Shown here in pieces: positions 19,130 to 26,432 of a stretch of DNA of 42,118 nucleotides. Each line of letters starts with the position of its first letter. The first letter of the stretch is position 1. The notes under the pieces are model-generated. The model worked only from the letters and a program-made list of their open reading frames with translations. It did not search any database and had not been told where the DNA came from. A program made the position numbers and the translations under genes. The stretch covers positions 1 through 42,118 of the forward strand of contig JAQBYJ010000045.1 in NCBI GenBank assembly GCA_027622555.1, read 5' to 3'. This DNA comes from Verrucomicrobiota bacterium (GTDB lineage Bacteria > Verrucomicrobiota > Verrucomicrobiia > Opitutales > UBA2995).

Positions 19130-20215
19130 TTAAGTAAATCGTGGCACCAGTGCTTTATGCAATTTACGGAGCGCGGTTTCTGTGGTTTCCCAATCGATGC
19201 ATGCATCTGTGATAGAAACTCCGTACTGCAAATTCTCTTTGGGCTGGGGAAACTTTTGGTTACCAGCTTTAAGATTACTTTCGATCATGAGCCCGATTAT
19301 TGATTCGTTACCTGCTTTGATTTGTTCAATGACGGTATCAAGAACGATTATTTGATTCTCATGATTCTTAGCGCTATTAGCGTGGGAAGCATCTACCATT
19401 ATGGCAGGTTTCAGGCCTGCTTTTAAGAGATCTGTCTCATATTTTTTAATGTGCTTCGCTGAATAGTTTGGACCTGCAGTTCCACCTCTAACAACAAGAT
19501 GACAATTTTTGTTACCCCGCGTCGTTACTGCAGAAGAAATGCCATCCAAGTTGATTCCTAGAAAGGTTTGTTCGTTGCTGGCTGCTTTGATTGCATTGAT
19601 CGCTGCTGTCACGGATCCGTCGATGCTGTTTTTGAATCCCAACGGCATGGAAAGACCTGATGCCATTTGTCGGTGAGTCTGAGATTCTGTAGTTCGTGCA
19701 CCAATGGCGGACCAGCATATCAAGTCACCAATATATTGGGGAGTAATTGGATCCAACAACTCGGTCGCCGTTGGAATCTTCTTCTCAATGAGTGTTTTCA
19801 GGAAATTCCTGGCAAGTTCTAAGCCTTCTTCGATATCACAGGAGCCATCCAGATGTGGGTCCATGATCAGACCCTTCCAGCCCAAGGACGTGCGGGGTTT
19901 TTCAAAATAGGCCCGCATAACAATGCAGATTCGGTCAGAGATTTCATCTGAAATTGCTTTTAACTTTTCCCCATATTCGATTGCCGCATCGACGTCATGA
20001 ATCGAGCAGGGGCCAACGACTACGAGTAAGCGTGAATCGGTTCCGAAGATAATTTGTTTAATTTCGGCTCGAGACCGAGAAACGAATTGAGCCTGTTCTT
20101 CTGATTTAATAACCCGGTTTCGTAATTCCCCTGGACTTGGGAGTGGTATAGTACTGAGTACGTTTACGTCAGTTACCTGAGTGGGTGTCGGTACGTTAAA
20201 GGTTTCTGCGGTCAT
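19130..20215 (-). CDS. aroF: 3-deoxy-7-phosphoheptulonate synthase (DAHP synthase, AroF/G/H type)
   Basis: First step of the shikimate pathway: condenses erythrose 4-phosphate and phosphoenolpyruvate. From ATG at 20215 the product has 361 residues, matching class I-alpha enzymes. Motifs are LLVVVGPCSIHD, MRAYFEKPRTSLGWKG, ATELLDPITPQY, GARTTESQTHRQMASGLS, GFKNSIDGS, VVRGGTAGPNY and VDASHANSAKNH. The frame stays open upstream to 20383, but that part is low-quality sequence crossing the leader and is excluded. Upstream are a 112-base leader and two copies of a terminator-bearing RNA element on the same strand, which could attenuate this gene. Which aromatic amino acid feeds back on it cannot be read from sequence. 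Confidence 0.95.
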   Translation of the reverse strand: MTAETFNVPTPTQVTDVNVLSTIPLPSPGELRNRVIKSEEQAQFVSRSRAEIKQIIFGTDSRLLVVVGPCSIHDVDAAIEYGEKLKAISDEISDRICIVMRAYFEKPRTSLGWKGLIMDPHLDGSCDIEEGLELARNFLKTLIEKKIPTATELLDPITPQYIGDLICWSAIGARTTESQTHRQMASGLSMPLGFKNSIDGSVTAAINAIKAASNEQTFLGINLDGISSAVTTRGNKNCHLVVRGGTAGPNYSAKHIKKYETDLLKAGLKPAIMVDASHANSAKNHENQIIVLDTVIEQIKAGNESIIGLMIESNLKAGNQKFPQPKENLQYGVSITDACIDWETTETALRKLHKALVPRFT

Positions 20216-20327
20216 AAAGGTAGTTGAACGGAGGTCGTTCCAAAAAAATGAAAGGAAGGTTACACACCTGAATGCGCGCAGATTCCAGCTAAAAAGTGGA
20301 AGATCTTTTCCCCGGCGCGATTTGGGT

Positions 20328-20365
20328 AAAAAAAAGGCAGGATGCCTACCCCTAAGCATCCTGCC
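20328..20365 (-). terminator. Intrinsic terminator of copy A
   Basis: GGCAGGATGC and GCATCCTGCC form a 10-bp stem around a G-rich loop, and eight T follow on the minus strand (20335-20328). Confidence 0.85.
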
Positions 20366-20429
20366 ATATATTCTTCTTCTCAATCAGTTACCCCAAGTCT
20401 CCTTTATTAAGGAGATTGTGCCTAAGACA

Positions 20430-20446
20430 GTTGCTAAATTAGCAAC
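20430..20446. promoter_or_regulatory. 17-bp palindrome, copy A (possible operator)
   Basis: GTTGCTAA-T-TTAGCAAC, perfectly symmetric about one base, starts 8 bases downstream of a TTGACT hexamer start on the minus strand. A dimeric repressor site is plausible; an RNA hairpin is unlikely because the loop would be a single base. Confidence 0.5.
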
Positions 20447-20702
20447 ATAGTCAAGCGGTATTCCTGATAAAATGAAAAAAAGTTTTCCGGACCGTTGAAA
20501 TGCCATTCTTCAACAGCAAACAGCACCTTTTGAATCGGCGTTTGTAATCTCAAAGATCCGTTATAGGAAAAACAAAACTCTAATACCGAGTGGAAGGAAA
20601 AAGCTGTGAGAAAGTGCGGGATCGCTTTTATTTACTGAATTTTTGACAAATTCATGTCTCGATCATGGCACAAGAATTCCTATACCTTTTAGCTATGGGT
20701 AC

Positions 20703-20738
20703 AAAAAAGGCAGGTTGCCTACCCCTAAGCAACCTGCC
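20703..20738 (-). terminator. Intrinsic terminator of copy B
   Basis: GGCAGGTTGC and GCAACCTGCC form a 10-bp stem, and six T follow on the minus strand (20708-20703). Confidence 0.85.
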
Positions 20739-20802
20739 ATGTATTCTTCTTCTCAATCAGTTACCCCAAGTCTCCTTTATTAAGGAGATTGTGTTTAAGA
20801 AG

Positions 20803-20819
20803 GTTGCTAACTTAGCAAC
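20803..20819. promoter_or_regulatory. 17-bp palindrome, copy B (possible operator)
   Basis: GTTGCTAA-G-TTAGCAAC, identical to copy A except for the central base, again just after a TTGACA hexamer. The centre base changes while both arms stay fixed, as expected of a protein-binding site. Confidence 0.5.
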
Positions 20820-20848
20820 GCCTGTCAAATCCTATTTTAACTTTTTTT

Positions 20849-21772
20849 ATGTCATCTCCCATTTTAGTTAACGGTTATTATCCTTATCGCCCGTCTGCAT
20901 GGATTCTGGCGGAAGGGGAAGATGCTAATGAGTTTCTTCAAAGTCAGTTTAGTAACGATTTAAATAAGTTAAGAATTGGAGACACCTCGTATGGATTGTG
21001 GCTTGATTTGAAGGGGAAGGTGCATGGCGACAGTTTTGTTTTTGAGGAAGACGATGAACGATTTTACTTAATGAGCTATGAGACAAAAGAGTCTTTAATT
21101 CTTGATAAGCTAAACAGCTTCATTGTTGCCGATGATGTAGAGTTGACTGGCCAATCCTCTGGAATCGGTGGCATTTGCCTCCTGGGAGATGCAATTTCAA
21201 GCTTAGAACATCTTGGAGTAATACCAGGCAAATCTGGCAAAATAACGTTTCGGGGAGAGACGGTCTATGTGATACCGGGTCGTCGCGGAGCTCAGGTGGC
21301 CCTCGAGCTCATAGGAGGAGATTCATGTCTTAGCGCTTTGCTTGAAAGTATTATATTGAAAGTACCTGGACTTACGCTGTTGGACGAATCTGTTGTGGAA
21401 ATGCACCGAATTGAGAGCCTTTGTCCTAAGATTCCCGAAGATATTGGACCCAACGATTTACCCCAGGAGGGTGGGTTAGAAAAGGATGCTGTTAGTTTTA
21501 ATAAGGGATGTTATCTTGGCCAGGAAGTGATGTCCCGTCTTCATTCGATGGGAAAAGTAAGACGCTCACTTCGATTGGTTCAATGTAATGTCTTTGTTGA
21601 AAATGGTACGGAGATTTTTAGTAGTGGTAAAAAGGTAGGAGTTCTAAAGAGTTCAGTTCACTTCAATGACGCCTATTACTCACTCGCATTGATAAGTAAT
21701 GTGCATAGCAAAGACGCAGATCTCCGATTCTCTGATCCTGAGGCCACAATATTTTTAATGCCCGAATCTTAA
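20849..21772 (+). CDS. ygfZ: Folate-binding protein YgfZ
   Basis: A 307-residue relative of the glycine-cleavage T protein (GcvT) that helps in folate-dependent assembly or repair of iron-sulfur clusters. The diagnostic K-G-C-Y-x-G-Q-E motif is seen in FNKGCYLGQEVMSRLH (Cys about residue 226). N-terminal features (DANEFLQSQFSNDL, YGLWLDLKGKVHGDSFVF) also match. No good ribosome site precedes the ATG; the upstream sequence is a T-rich run. The next small gene begins four bases after the stop and may be coupled. ThiC and ThiH in this window are iron-sulfur enzymes, but no direct link is implied. Confidence 0.88.
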   Translation: MSSPILVNGYYPYRPSAWILAEGEDANEFLQSQFSNDLNKLRIGDTSYGLWLDLKGKVHGDSFVFEEDDERFYLMSYETKESLILDKLNSFIVADDVELTGQSSGIGGICLLGDAISSLEHLGVIPGKSGKITFRGETVYVIPGRRGAQVALELIGGDSCLSALLESIILKVPGLTLLDESVVEMHRIESLCPKIPEDIGPNDLPQEGGLEKDAVSFNKGCYLGQEVMSRLHSMGKVRRSLRLVQCNVFVENGTEIFSSGKKVGVLKSSVHFNDAYYSLALISNVHSKDADLRFSDPEATIFLMPES

Positions 21773-21776
21773 ATTC

Positions 21777-21962
21777 ATGGAAACCCAGGACGATCAGTTG
21801 ATTGAGTTCTTTAAAAAATCAGGTGCGAATGATGAGCAGTCTAAGACGATGGCCAGCCAATTAAAAAAGCGGGCACGACAGCTTTCTGGGCAACGTGGGT
21901 GCACGGAACTGGAAGCGTTGGAGCACCTTCTAAAACGCATTTTAGAAGCCCGAGAAGCGTAG
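21777..21962 (+). CDS. Small protein of unknown function
   Basis: 61 residues, highly charged and predicted helical (FFKKSGANDEQSKTMASQLK, then RARQLSGQRGCTELEALEHL). It starts four bases after ygfZ, so the two are likely co-translated. I recognise no family. Coupling to ygfZ and a codon pattern like the neighbours make it a probable real gene, but it could be a chance frame. Confidence 0.5.
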   Translation: METQDDQLIEFFKKSGANDEQSKTMASQLKKRARQLSGQRGCTELEALEHLLKRILEAREA

Positions 21963-22029
21963 TTAGATTTTAAGTGAACAATATTCGCGGAAATCCCTTA
22001 TTTATTGGTGATTCAGGGCTATTTATTAG

Positions 22030-22077
22030 TTGACGGACAATTTTTTATCTCCTTGGTATTACCGCTTCTTGTAATAC
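22030..22077 (+). promoter_or_regulatory. Probable HU promoter with overlapping inverted repeat
   Basis: TTGACG (22030-22035) and TGGTAT (22054-22059) are 18 bp apart. An inverted repeat GTATTAC-N8-GTAATAC (22056-22062 and 22071-22077) covers the -10 region and the expected start point, a good position for an operator. Confidence 0.45.
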
Positions 22078-22115
22078 TAAATATCATAACCAACTAACCT
22101 AATTAAAAAGCCCAG

Positions 22116-22430
22116 ATGAATAAATCAGAACTTATTCTTAAAGTCCAATCTAGCCTTGGTGGCGACACTTCAAAAGCACAAGCTGAGAGAGCAATCGATG
22201 CTGTCCTCGATGCAATCAAATCTGGCGTAAAACAAGCCGGTAAGAGTGTGACAATGAAGGGCGACGTCTCTGCTGCAATTGCGGTCCAACTCGTTGGATT
22301 CGGAACTTTTTCCGTATCTCGCCGCAATGCGCGTTCAGGAGTTAATCCTTCCACAGGTGCAAAAATTAAAATTAAAGCAGCTAAGGCTGTAAAATTCAAA
22401 CCGGGTGCAGGGTTAAAAGCTCTCGTGTAA
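22116..22430 (+). CDS. hup: HU-family DNA-binding protein
   Basis: A nucleoid protein of 104 residues that bends DNA as a dimer. MNKSELILKVQ and the core VQLVGFGTFSVSRRNARSGVNPSTG-KIKI are typical; the beta-arm region RSGVNPSTG is intact. Compared with 90-residue HU there is an insertion of about 12 residues (SVTMKGDVSAAI) between the second helix and the first strand. The C-terminus (KFKPGAGLKALV) is standard. It has its own likely promoter and an intrinsic terminator, so it is probably monocistronic and strongly expressed. A role as IHF-like subunit cannot be excluded. Confidence 0.9.
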   Translation: MNKSELILKVQSSLGGDTSKAQAERAIDAVLDAIKSGVKQAGKSVTMKGDVSAAIAVQLVGFGTFSVSRRNARSGVNPSTGAKIKIKAAKAVKFKPGAGLKALV

Positions 22431-22452
22431 TTGAATTATAATTACTTCTAGA

Positions 22453-22488
22453 AAGCCCGTAGCTAAATTTTTAGTTACGGGCTTTTTT
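22453..22488 (+). terminator. Intrinsic terminator after HU
   Basis: AAGCCCGTAGCTAAA pairs with TTTAGTTACGGGCTT (one G-T pair), followed by a run of T at 22483-22488. Confidence 0.92.
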
Positions 22489-22524
22489 GATTTCCAAACT
22501 TAGCATGTTCAGAATACTCGCCAA

Positions 22525-23694
22525 ATGATTGAACAAGTCCGCGACCTTTTTATGGCGACTTTTGGTAAGGAACCAACGGTTATAGCCAGGGCACCCGGTC
22601 GAATCGAATTTGTGGGAAACCATAACGATTACAATGGCGGTGATGTATTGGGAGTGGCTGTGGACCAAGGTATTTGTGTAGCCGCCCGGTTTCGTGATGA
22701 TCGGATGGTACGAGGAGTTAGTCAGGATGGACAAACCCTTTTCGAGCACTCATTGGATGAATTGGATGAGCGTCCAGATAGCACGAATTGGTCCAGGTAT
22801 CCCCTGGGTGTCATTTGGGCTATACAAAAACTCGGATTTGAATTTGAGCACGGCCTGGATCTTGCCGTTGTTTCTAATTTGCCCAGCGGAGCTGGTATGA
22901 GTAGTAGTGCTGCTTTAGAGCTTGCAACTGCCTATGCCTCATTGGATGGAACTCCGAATAATTTTTCGCCAAAAGACATCGTTAAAATCTGTCAGTATTC
23001 CGAGAACAACTACGTCGGAGTGCCTTGCGGAATTCTTGACCAAGGAGTATCGGGTTTTGGGAAGAAAGATCATCTGGTTTTCATCGACTGTAAGACCGAA
23101 TCTTTTTCGACGGTACCTATTCCGTCTGGAACTCATTTCTGGATTTTCAATACGAACGTCAAGCACAGTCTGATCGATTCATTGTACTCTGAGCGATTTG
23201 CGGAATGTCGAGAGGGATTTGAAGTCGCTAAACGTATCTGCCATAACATTCAATGTTTGGTCGATTATCCTTCTAGCGAACTCAATTCTCTTGCTGAGCA
23301 CTTAGCGAAAAAGCCCTTTCAGCGGGTGAGCCATATTTTGAATGAAAACCTCCGGGTTAAAGAAGTGGTTCGATTACTTAATAAAAACCCGGTCGACCTG
23401 GCAGCGTGTGGAAATCAATTGTTTGCCTCTCATGCAAGTTCTCGCGACCTGTTTGAAAATAGCACAATTGAACTGGATTTCCTTGTTTCTGAGCTTCAGG
23501 GTTTCAAGGAAGTTTTTGGAGCTCGTTTGACAGGGGGTGGTTTCGGAGGTGCTGTTATGGCTTGGACCTCCCCGAGATTCACTCAGGAAGATGCTGACGC
23601 CGTTGGTGCTCGTTATGAATCTCGTTTTGGTAGTTCTACTCGCATTCTCCATTGTCTCAGTGGGGATGGGGCGAAGGTAGTTTGGAAAGCTTAG
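22525..23694 (+). CDS. galK: Galactokinase (GHMP kinase family)
   Basis: Phosphorylates galactose at C1 for the Leloir pathway. It has 389 residues, the usual length. The order of motifs is the galactokinase signature region GRIEFVGNHNDYNGGD (residues about 25-40), the ATP loop LPSGAGMSSSAALELA, the catalytic Asp in CGILDQGVSGFGK and the C-terminal GARLTGGGFGGAVMAW. The signature differs from the textbook GRVNLIGEHTDYN: the E and T around the His are both N here. That could reflect a Verrucomicrobia branch or another sugar substrate. No other Leloir gene is next to it. It stops 10 bases before the convergent prepilin peptidase gene. Confidence 0.85.
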   Translation: MIEQVRDLFMATFGKEPTVIARAPGRIEFVGNHNDYNGGDVLGVAVDQGICVAARFRDDRMVRGVSQDGQTLFEHSLDELDERPDSTNWSRYPLGVIWAIQKLGFEFEHGLDLAVVSNLPSGAGMSSSAALELATAYASLDGTPNNFSPKDIVKICQYSENNYVGVPCGILDQGVSGFGKKDHLVFIDCKTESFSTVPIPSGTHFWIFNTNVKHSLIDSLYSERFAECREGFEVAKRICHNIQCLVDYPSSELNSLAEHLAKKPFQRVSHILNENLRVKEVVRLLNKNPVDLAACGNQLFASHASSRDLFENSTIELDFLVSELQGFKEVFGARLTGGGFGGAVMAWTSPRFTQEDADAVGARYESRFGSSTRILHCLSGDGAKVVWKA

Positions 23695-23704
23695 GATTTT
23701 CTTT

Positions 23705-24598
23705 TTAAGGCAGCACCCAATCGAATGCTTTAAAGTAGCTATCGACCATAGGTCCGAAGTATAGGTAGTAAAGAAGGCTGCCTGCAGCCAGCATTGGCCC
23801 AAAAGGAATTTCTCGTCCGATCATTCCCTCTTCTTCCTTGTCCGGAGAATTCTTTTTCGGTGTCAACATGCGGATGATCTGCATAAAGATAATCGCTATG
23901 GTTCCCAGGACGGCGCCTCCAAAAAGAGCAAATATCGCTCCTTGCCAACCACAGAAAGCTCCAATGGCTCCCATGAGTTTCACGTCTCCAAAACCGAGGG
24001 CCTCCTTTTTTAGAATAACTTCGGCCCCTATCATTATCCAGAGTATGGTTGCGGAACCTATAAACGCTCCAAGGACAGCGGTAAACAATCCCTGGATTCC
24101 ATTCTCCAGAACAAATCCTGTTGGAATTCCATGAATACTTGGAGCAACCATGGATAAAACGAGACCAGCAATTAAACCTCCGATGGAAAAACGATCGGGG
24201 ATGATCATGTGGTCCAGATCAATAAAGGTTACGCAGACTAGAATCGATATCCAGACGAAGCCAATTAAAGCCTGAGGCGTTGGCAGTAACATCCAGGATG
24301 CTAAGAATAAGAGCCCGGTTAACAACTCAATCGAGGGGTAGCGGATACTAAAAGGTGCTCCGCAGCATCCGGCTTTACCTCTTAAAAATATCCAGGCAAG
24401 GATAGGGACATTGTTGTAGAATGGTATTGGTTTCCCACAGGCTCCACAACGGGAGGGTGGGTGAGCCACAGACATGCCTTCTGGTATCCTATAAATACAT
24501 ACGTTTAAAAAACTGCCAATGCAGGCACCTATCACGAAGGAAAAGATGGGGAAGAACCACGGAGCTACGCTTTCGACTGAGTCTATTAATTCCTGCAT
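23705..24598 (-). CDS. pilD: Prepilin peptidase (A24 family)
   Basis: A bifunctional membrane aspartic protease that cleaves prepilin leaders and methylates the new N-terminus. The 297-residue protein has about eight membrane segments. The N-terminal methylase-type domain starts with FSFVIGACIGSFLNVCIYRIPEG and RCGACGKPIPFYNNVPIL. The catalytic aspartates are in VTFIDLDHMIIPDR and GFGDVKLMGAIGAF. The second cysteine pair, normally CxxC, is reduced to adjacent CC (GKAGCCGAPF), so zinc binding may be altered. The gene begins two bases after the aroE stop and is likely its operon partner. It would process type IV pilins or type II secretion pseudopilins; one candidate pseudopilin-like gene lies at 34986. 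Confidence 0.92.
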   Translation of the reverse strand: MQELIDSVESVAPWFFPIFSFVIGACIGSFLNVCIYRIPEGMSVAHPPSRCGACGKPIPFYNNVPILAWIFLRGKAGCCGAPFSIRYPSIELLTGLLFLASWMLLPTPQALIGFVWISILVCVTFIDLDHMIIPDRFSIGGLIAGLVLSMVAPSIHGIPTGFVLENGIQGLFTAVLGAFIGSATILWIMIGAEVILKKEALGFGDVKLMGAIGAFCGWQGAIFALFGGAVLGTIAIIFMQIIRMLTPKKNSPDKEEEGMIGREIPFGPMLAAGSLLYYLYFGPMVDSYFKAFDWVLP

Positions 24599-24600
24599 GC

Positions 24601-25575
24601 TTAGAATGAATCTAGTCCTGCTTGGACCGCTTTCAGCATAATGGCTGGCGACGGATTGGTATTAGACCAGATTTTCAAAGAGCGTTCACCTTGGAAGACC
24701 AACATGCCTATACCATTCGACGTGCGCATTCCTTGTGCTTGTGCCTGCTTTAAAAGTGCTGTTTGGGCTGGATTGTATATCATATCGAAAACGAGAGTAG
24801 ACGAAGGTAGCTGACTTAGATCTGCTGGTGCCGGATCGTTAGGTTTTAACCCCAATGAAGTTGCATTAATAACAAGGAGCTCGTCAGAATCGAAAGGCAA
24901 ATTTCCAGGTAATTGACAGGTTTTTACCTTAGGTGGGTCTTCCAGTTTTTCTAATGATTCAATAATCGTATCCAATTTTGATAAGGTTCGATTGGCCAGG
25001 GTTAATTTTTTTACTCCCGCCTGCGCGCAAGCGATGGCAGCTGCCCGTGCTGCACCTCCGGCTCCCAGTAAGATAACTTCGCGATCTTTAAGGTGAATTG
25101 AAAACTGTGTTTCTATGGCTTGGGTCATGCCGTATAAGTCTGTATTGAAACCGGTATAACCTTTTTCGGTTTTTAGCAAAGTATTGCATGCACCGGTCAA
25201 TTTTACCTCCTTTTCCCCTATACTAACGAATTGAGTCGCCAGTATCTTATGAGGAACCGTCAGGTTTATGCCAAGAAAGCCTCGAGCGTGAAATTTTGGA
25301 AGTGCTTCTTGCAAACGGGTTGGCTCAATATCGAATTTATAGTATCTCCAGTTTTTAAAGCGTTCATTCGATTCTGCCAGTGCTTCGATCGCCGCGTTAT
25401 GCATCGGCGGACTCAAGGTGTGTTTGACCGGGTGTCCAACAACCGCCAATGAGATTCCTGAAGAAGGCCAAGTATTCAGATCTTCTATTGAATAAACAGA
25501 ATCGCTAGATAGATCGTTTTTAAAAATGGGATTCAAACTCCTCAACGTAGGATTGGTAGAGGTCCGCCTTTTCAT
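24601..25575 (-). CDS. aroE: Shikimate dehydrogenase AroE
   Basis: NADPH-dependent reduction of dehydroshikimate. Motifs: AVVGHPVKHTLSPPMHNAA, LGINLTVPHK with the catalytic Lys, LTGACNTL, GFNTDLYGM with the catalytic Asp, GAGGAARAAAIA (NADP fold) and NATSLGL. From ATG 25575 the product is 324 residues, and the reading frame overlaps the upstream gene by 56 bases. A TTG at 25536 preceded by GAGGAG gives a product closer to family length, but the spacing is too tight; the true start is uncertain by about 13 codons. The frame is open to 25740, but that part lies deep in the upstream gene. Together with aroF it gives two shikimate-pathway genes in the window. Confidence 0.9.
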   Translation of the reverse strand: MKRRTSTNPTLRSLNPIFKNDLSSDSVYSIEDLNTWPSSGISLAVVGHPVKHTLSPPMHNAAIEALAESNERFKNWRYYKFDIEPTRLQEALPKFHARGFLGINLTVPHKILATQFVSIGEKEVKLTGACNTLLKTEKGYTGFNTDLYGMTQAIETQFSIHLKDREVILLGAGGAARAAAIACAQAGVKKLTLANRTLSKLDTIIESLEKLEDPPKVKTCQLPGNLPFDSDELLVINATSLGLKPNDPAPADLSQLPSSTLVFDMIYNPAQTALLKQAQAQGMRTSNGIGMLVFQGERSLKIWSNTNPSPAIMLKAVQAGLDSF

Positions 25576-26371
25576 CGTCGAAAAGTAAACGGTATTGTTG
25601 GGAAAGGTTTCGGCAGCAGCGGCATAGGACTTCACCAATAGGGCAAGGCCCAAAGTGTCCAAGGTTCGCGTCCAGTTCATTGGCCTCCAGGAAGTAGAGT
25701 AGATCTTCGAGGGAGCGGAAGATTCCGTTTTCATAAACATCTATGAAGAATGGCTCCTTTTCCAGAAAACACCCAACCATAAACCGACCTGGAATTGCTA
25801 CCGGCTCCAAGTCGAGTTCCAGTCTTCGACCTACCATAAGATAAAGCATGGCCAGACTTATAGGAAGTCCCTTTCTTGTCTCGAAAAGACTGTGTATAAA
25901 TGTGTTGTTAGGATTATTGAAATCAGACCGGTTTCCGGTAAATCCGTATTCGTGAAATATGACTCGATTGAGAATCCGGCAACGATCCCGTGGACTGAGG
26001 GGGGCGGTAAAAAGTGTCTGACAGCGCAGTGCAATGTCATCCATCCGCGCCATTAAATCCGATACCTTCAATTCAGGGTTATCTATTCGACTCAACAAGA
26101 AATACCCGGATTCCAGTTCATAATTCAGCGACTTGATAAAGCGGCTAAACAATTTCTGTGGAGAATCTTTATCCAGTACCATTAAAATAGACAATGCATG
26201 CCTCCTTAGCTCCAAATCATTCCCTTTGCAGATATTATTTAGAAATGCACGACCTGCTGAACCGTATTTAATTATCTCATCAACAACAGCATTTCTAACT
26301 GCAGGTGTGGGGTCATCCATCAGGCCTTCTAAGGCCTTCAGTCTGGCTGTTGATTCACTGGTTGGTATCAC
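25520..26371 (-). CDS. Transglutaminase-like protein (SirB1/Transglut_core2 type)
   Basis: 283 residues. The second half matches the SirB1-type transglutaminase-like domain: ILNRVIFHEYGFTGN, FNNPNNTFIHSLFETRKGLPISLAMLYLMVGRRLEL (split across the core helix) and IPGRFMVG. The first 90 residues look like HEAT-type helices (DPTPAVRNAVVDEI). The biochemical role of this family is not settled; members often sit next to tetratricopeptide or regulatory genes. Here it is third from last in a minus-strand series yggS, this gene, aroE, pilD, overlapping aroE by up to 56 bases. The cysteine of true transglutaminases is not evident, so it may be non-catalytic. Confidence 0.78.
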   Translation of the reverse strand: MIPTSESTARLKALEGLMDDPTPAVRNAVVDEIIKYGSAGRAFLNNICKGNDLELRRHALSILMVLDKDSPQKLFSRFIKSLNYELESGYFLLSRIDNPELKVSDLMARMDDIALRCQTLFTAPLSPRDRCRILNRVIFHEYGFTGNRSDFNNPNNTFIHSLFETRKGLPISLAMLYLMVGRRLELDLEPVAIPGRFMVGCFLEKEPFFIDVYENGIFRSLEDLLYFLEANELDANLGHFGPCPIGEVLCRCCRNLSQQYRLLFDDEKADLYQSYVEEFESHF

Positions 26372-26432
26372 TGTATAAGGTTTGGGATTTTGGTATAAGA
26401 CAGATAAGACAATTCTGTATCGTCAGAAAATG

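Larger units (their letters stand above)
20328..20454 (-). ncRNA. Candidate structured small RNA or attenuator, copy A
   Basis: Read on the minus strand the order is: TTGACT (20454-20449), a perfect palindrome GTTGCTAATTTAGCAAC (20446-20430), a hairpin CTCCTTAATAAAGGAG (20414-20399) enclosed by CAATC and GATTG, then a 10-bp stem GGCAGGATGC/GCATCCTGCC (20365-20336) followed by eight T. Two unpaired GGGGTA segments lie between the hairpins and in the terminator loop. About 93 percent of the positions agree with copy B. The T-run fixes the direction as minus. It could be a free ~110-nt RNA, or a leader element that terminates transcription 112 bases ahead of aroF. I do not recognise it as a known RNA family. 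Confidence 0.6.
20703..20828 (-). ncRNA. Candidate structured small RNA or attenuator, copy B
   Basis: Same layout as copy A on the minus strand: TTGACA (20828-20823), palindrome GTTGCTAAGTTAGCAAC (20819-20803), hairpin CTCCTTAATAAAGGAG (20787-20772), and stem GGCAGGTTGC/GCAACCTGCC (20738-20709) followed by six T. In the terminator stem the A-T pair of copy A is replaced by a T-A pair, a compensatory double change that keeps the helix. That argues for selection on RNA structure. The remaining differences cluster between the palindrome and the hairpin. It lies 21 bases ahead of ygfZ, which is read in the opposite direction. Confidence 0.6.
20216..20848. other. Intergenic region with duplicated structured element
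   Basis: A 633-base gap between the divergently oriented aroF and ygfZ. It holds two similar ~125-bp elements (20328-20454 and 20703-20828), described separately. The 248 bases between them have no open frame of interest; they contain a GTTGAA-N9-TTCAAC inverted repeat at 20494-20514. The 112 bases next to aroF are its leader. Confidence 0.85.

Noticed and set aside
20216..20383. Upstream extension of the aroF frame by 56 codons
   Set aside because: The extension is rich in Arg, Phe and Leu and crosses the terminator hairpin of the RNA element; DAHP synthases start near the ATG at 20215.
20449..20454. TTGACT as a -35 box of a minus-strand promoter for the RNA element
   Set aside because: No acceptable -10 hexamer lies 16-18 bases downstream in either copy, so I kept it only as part of a possible operator.
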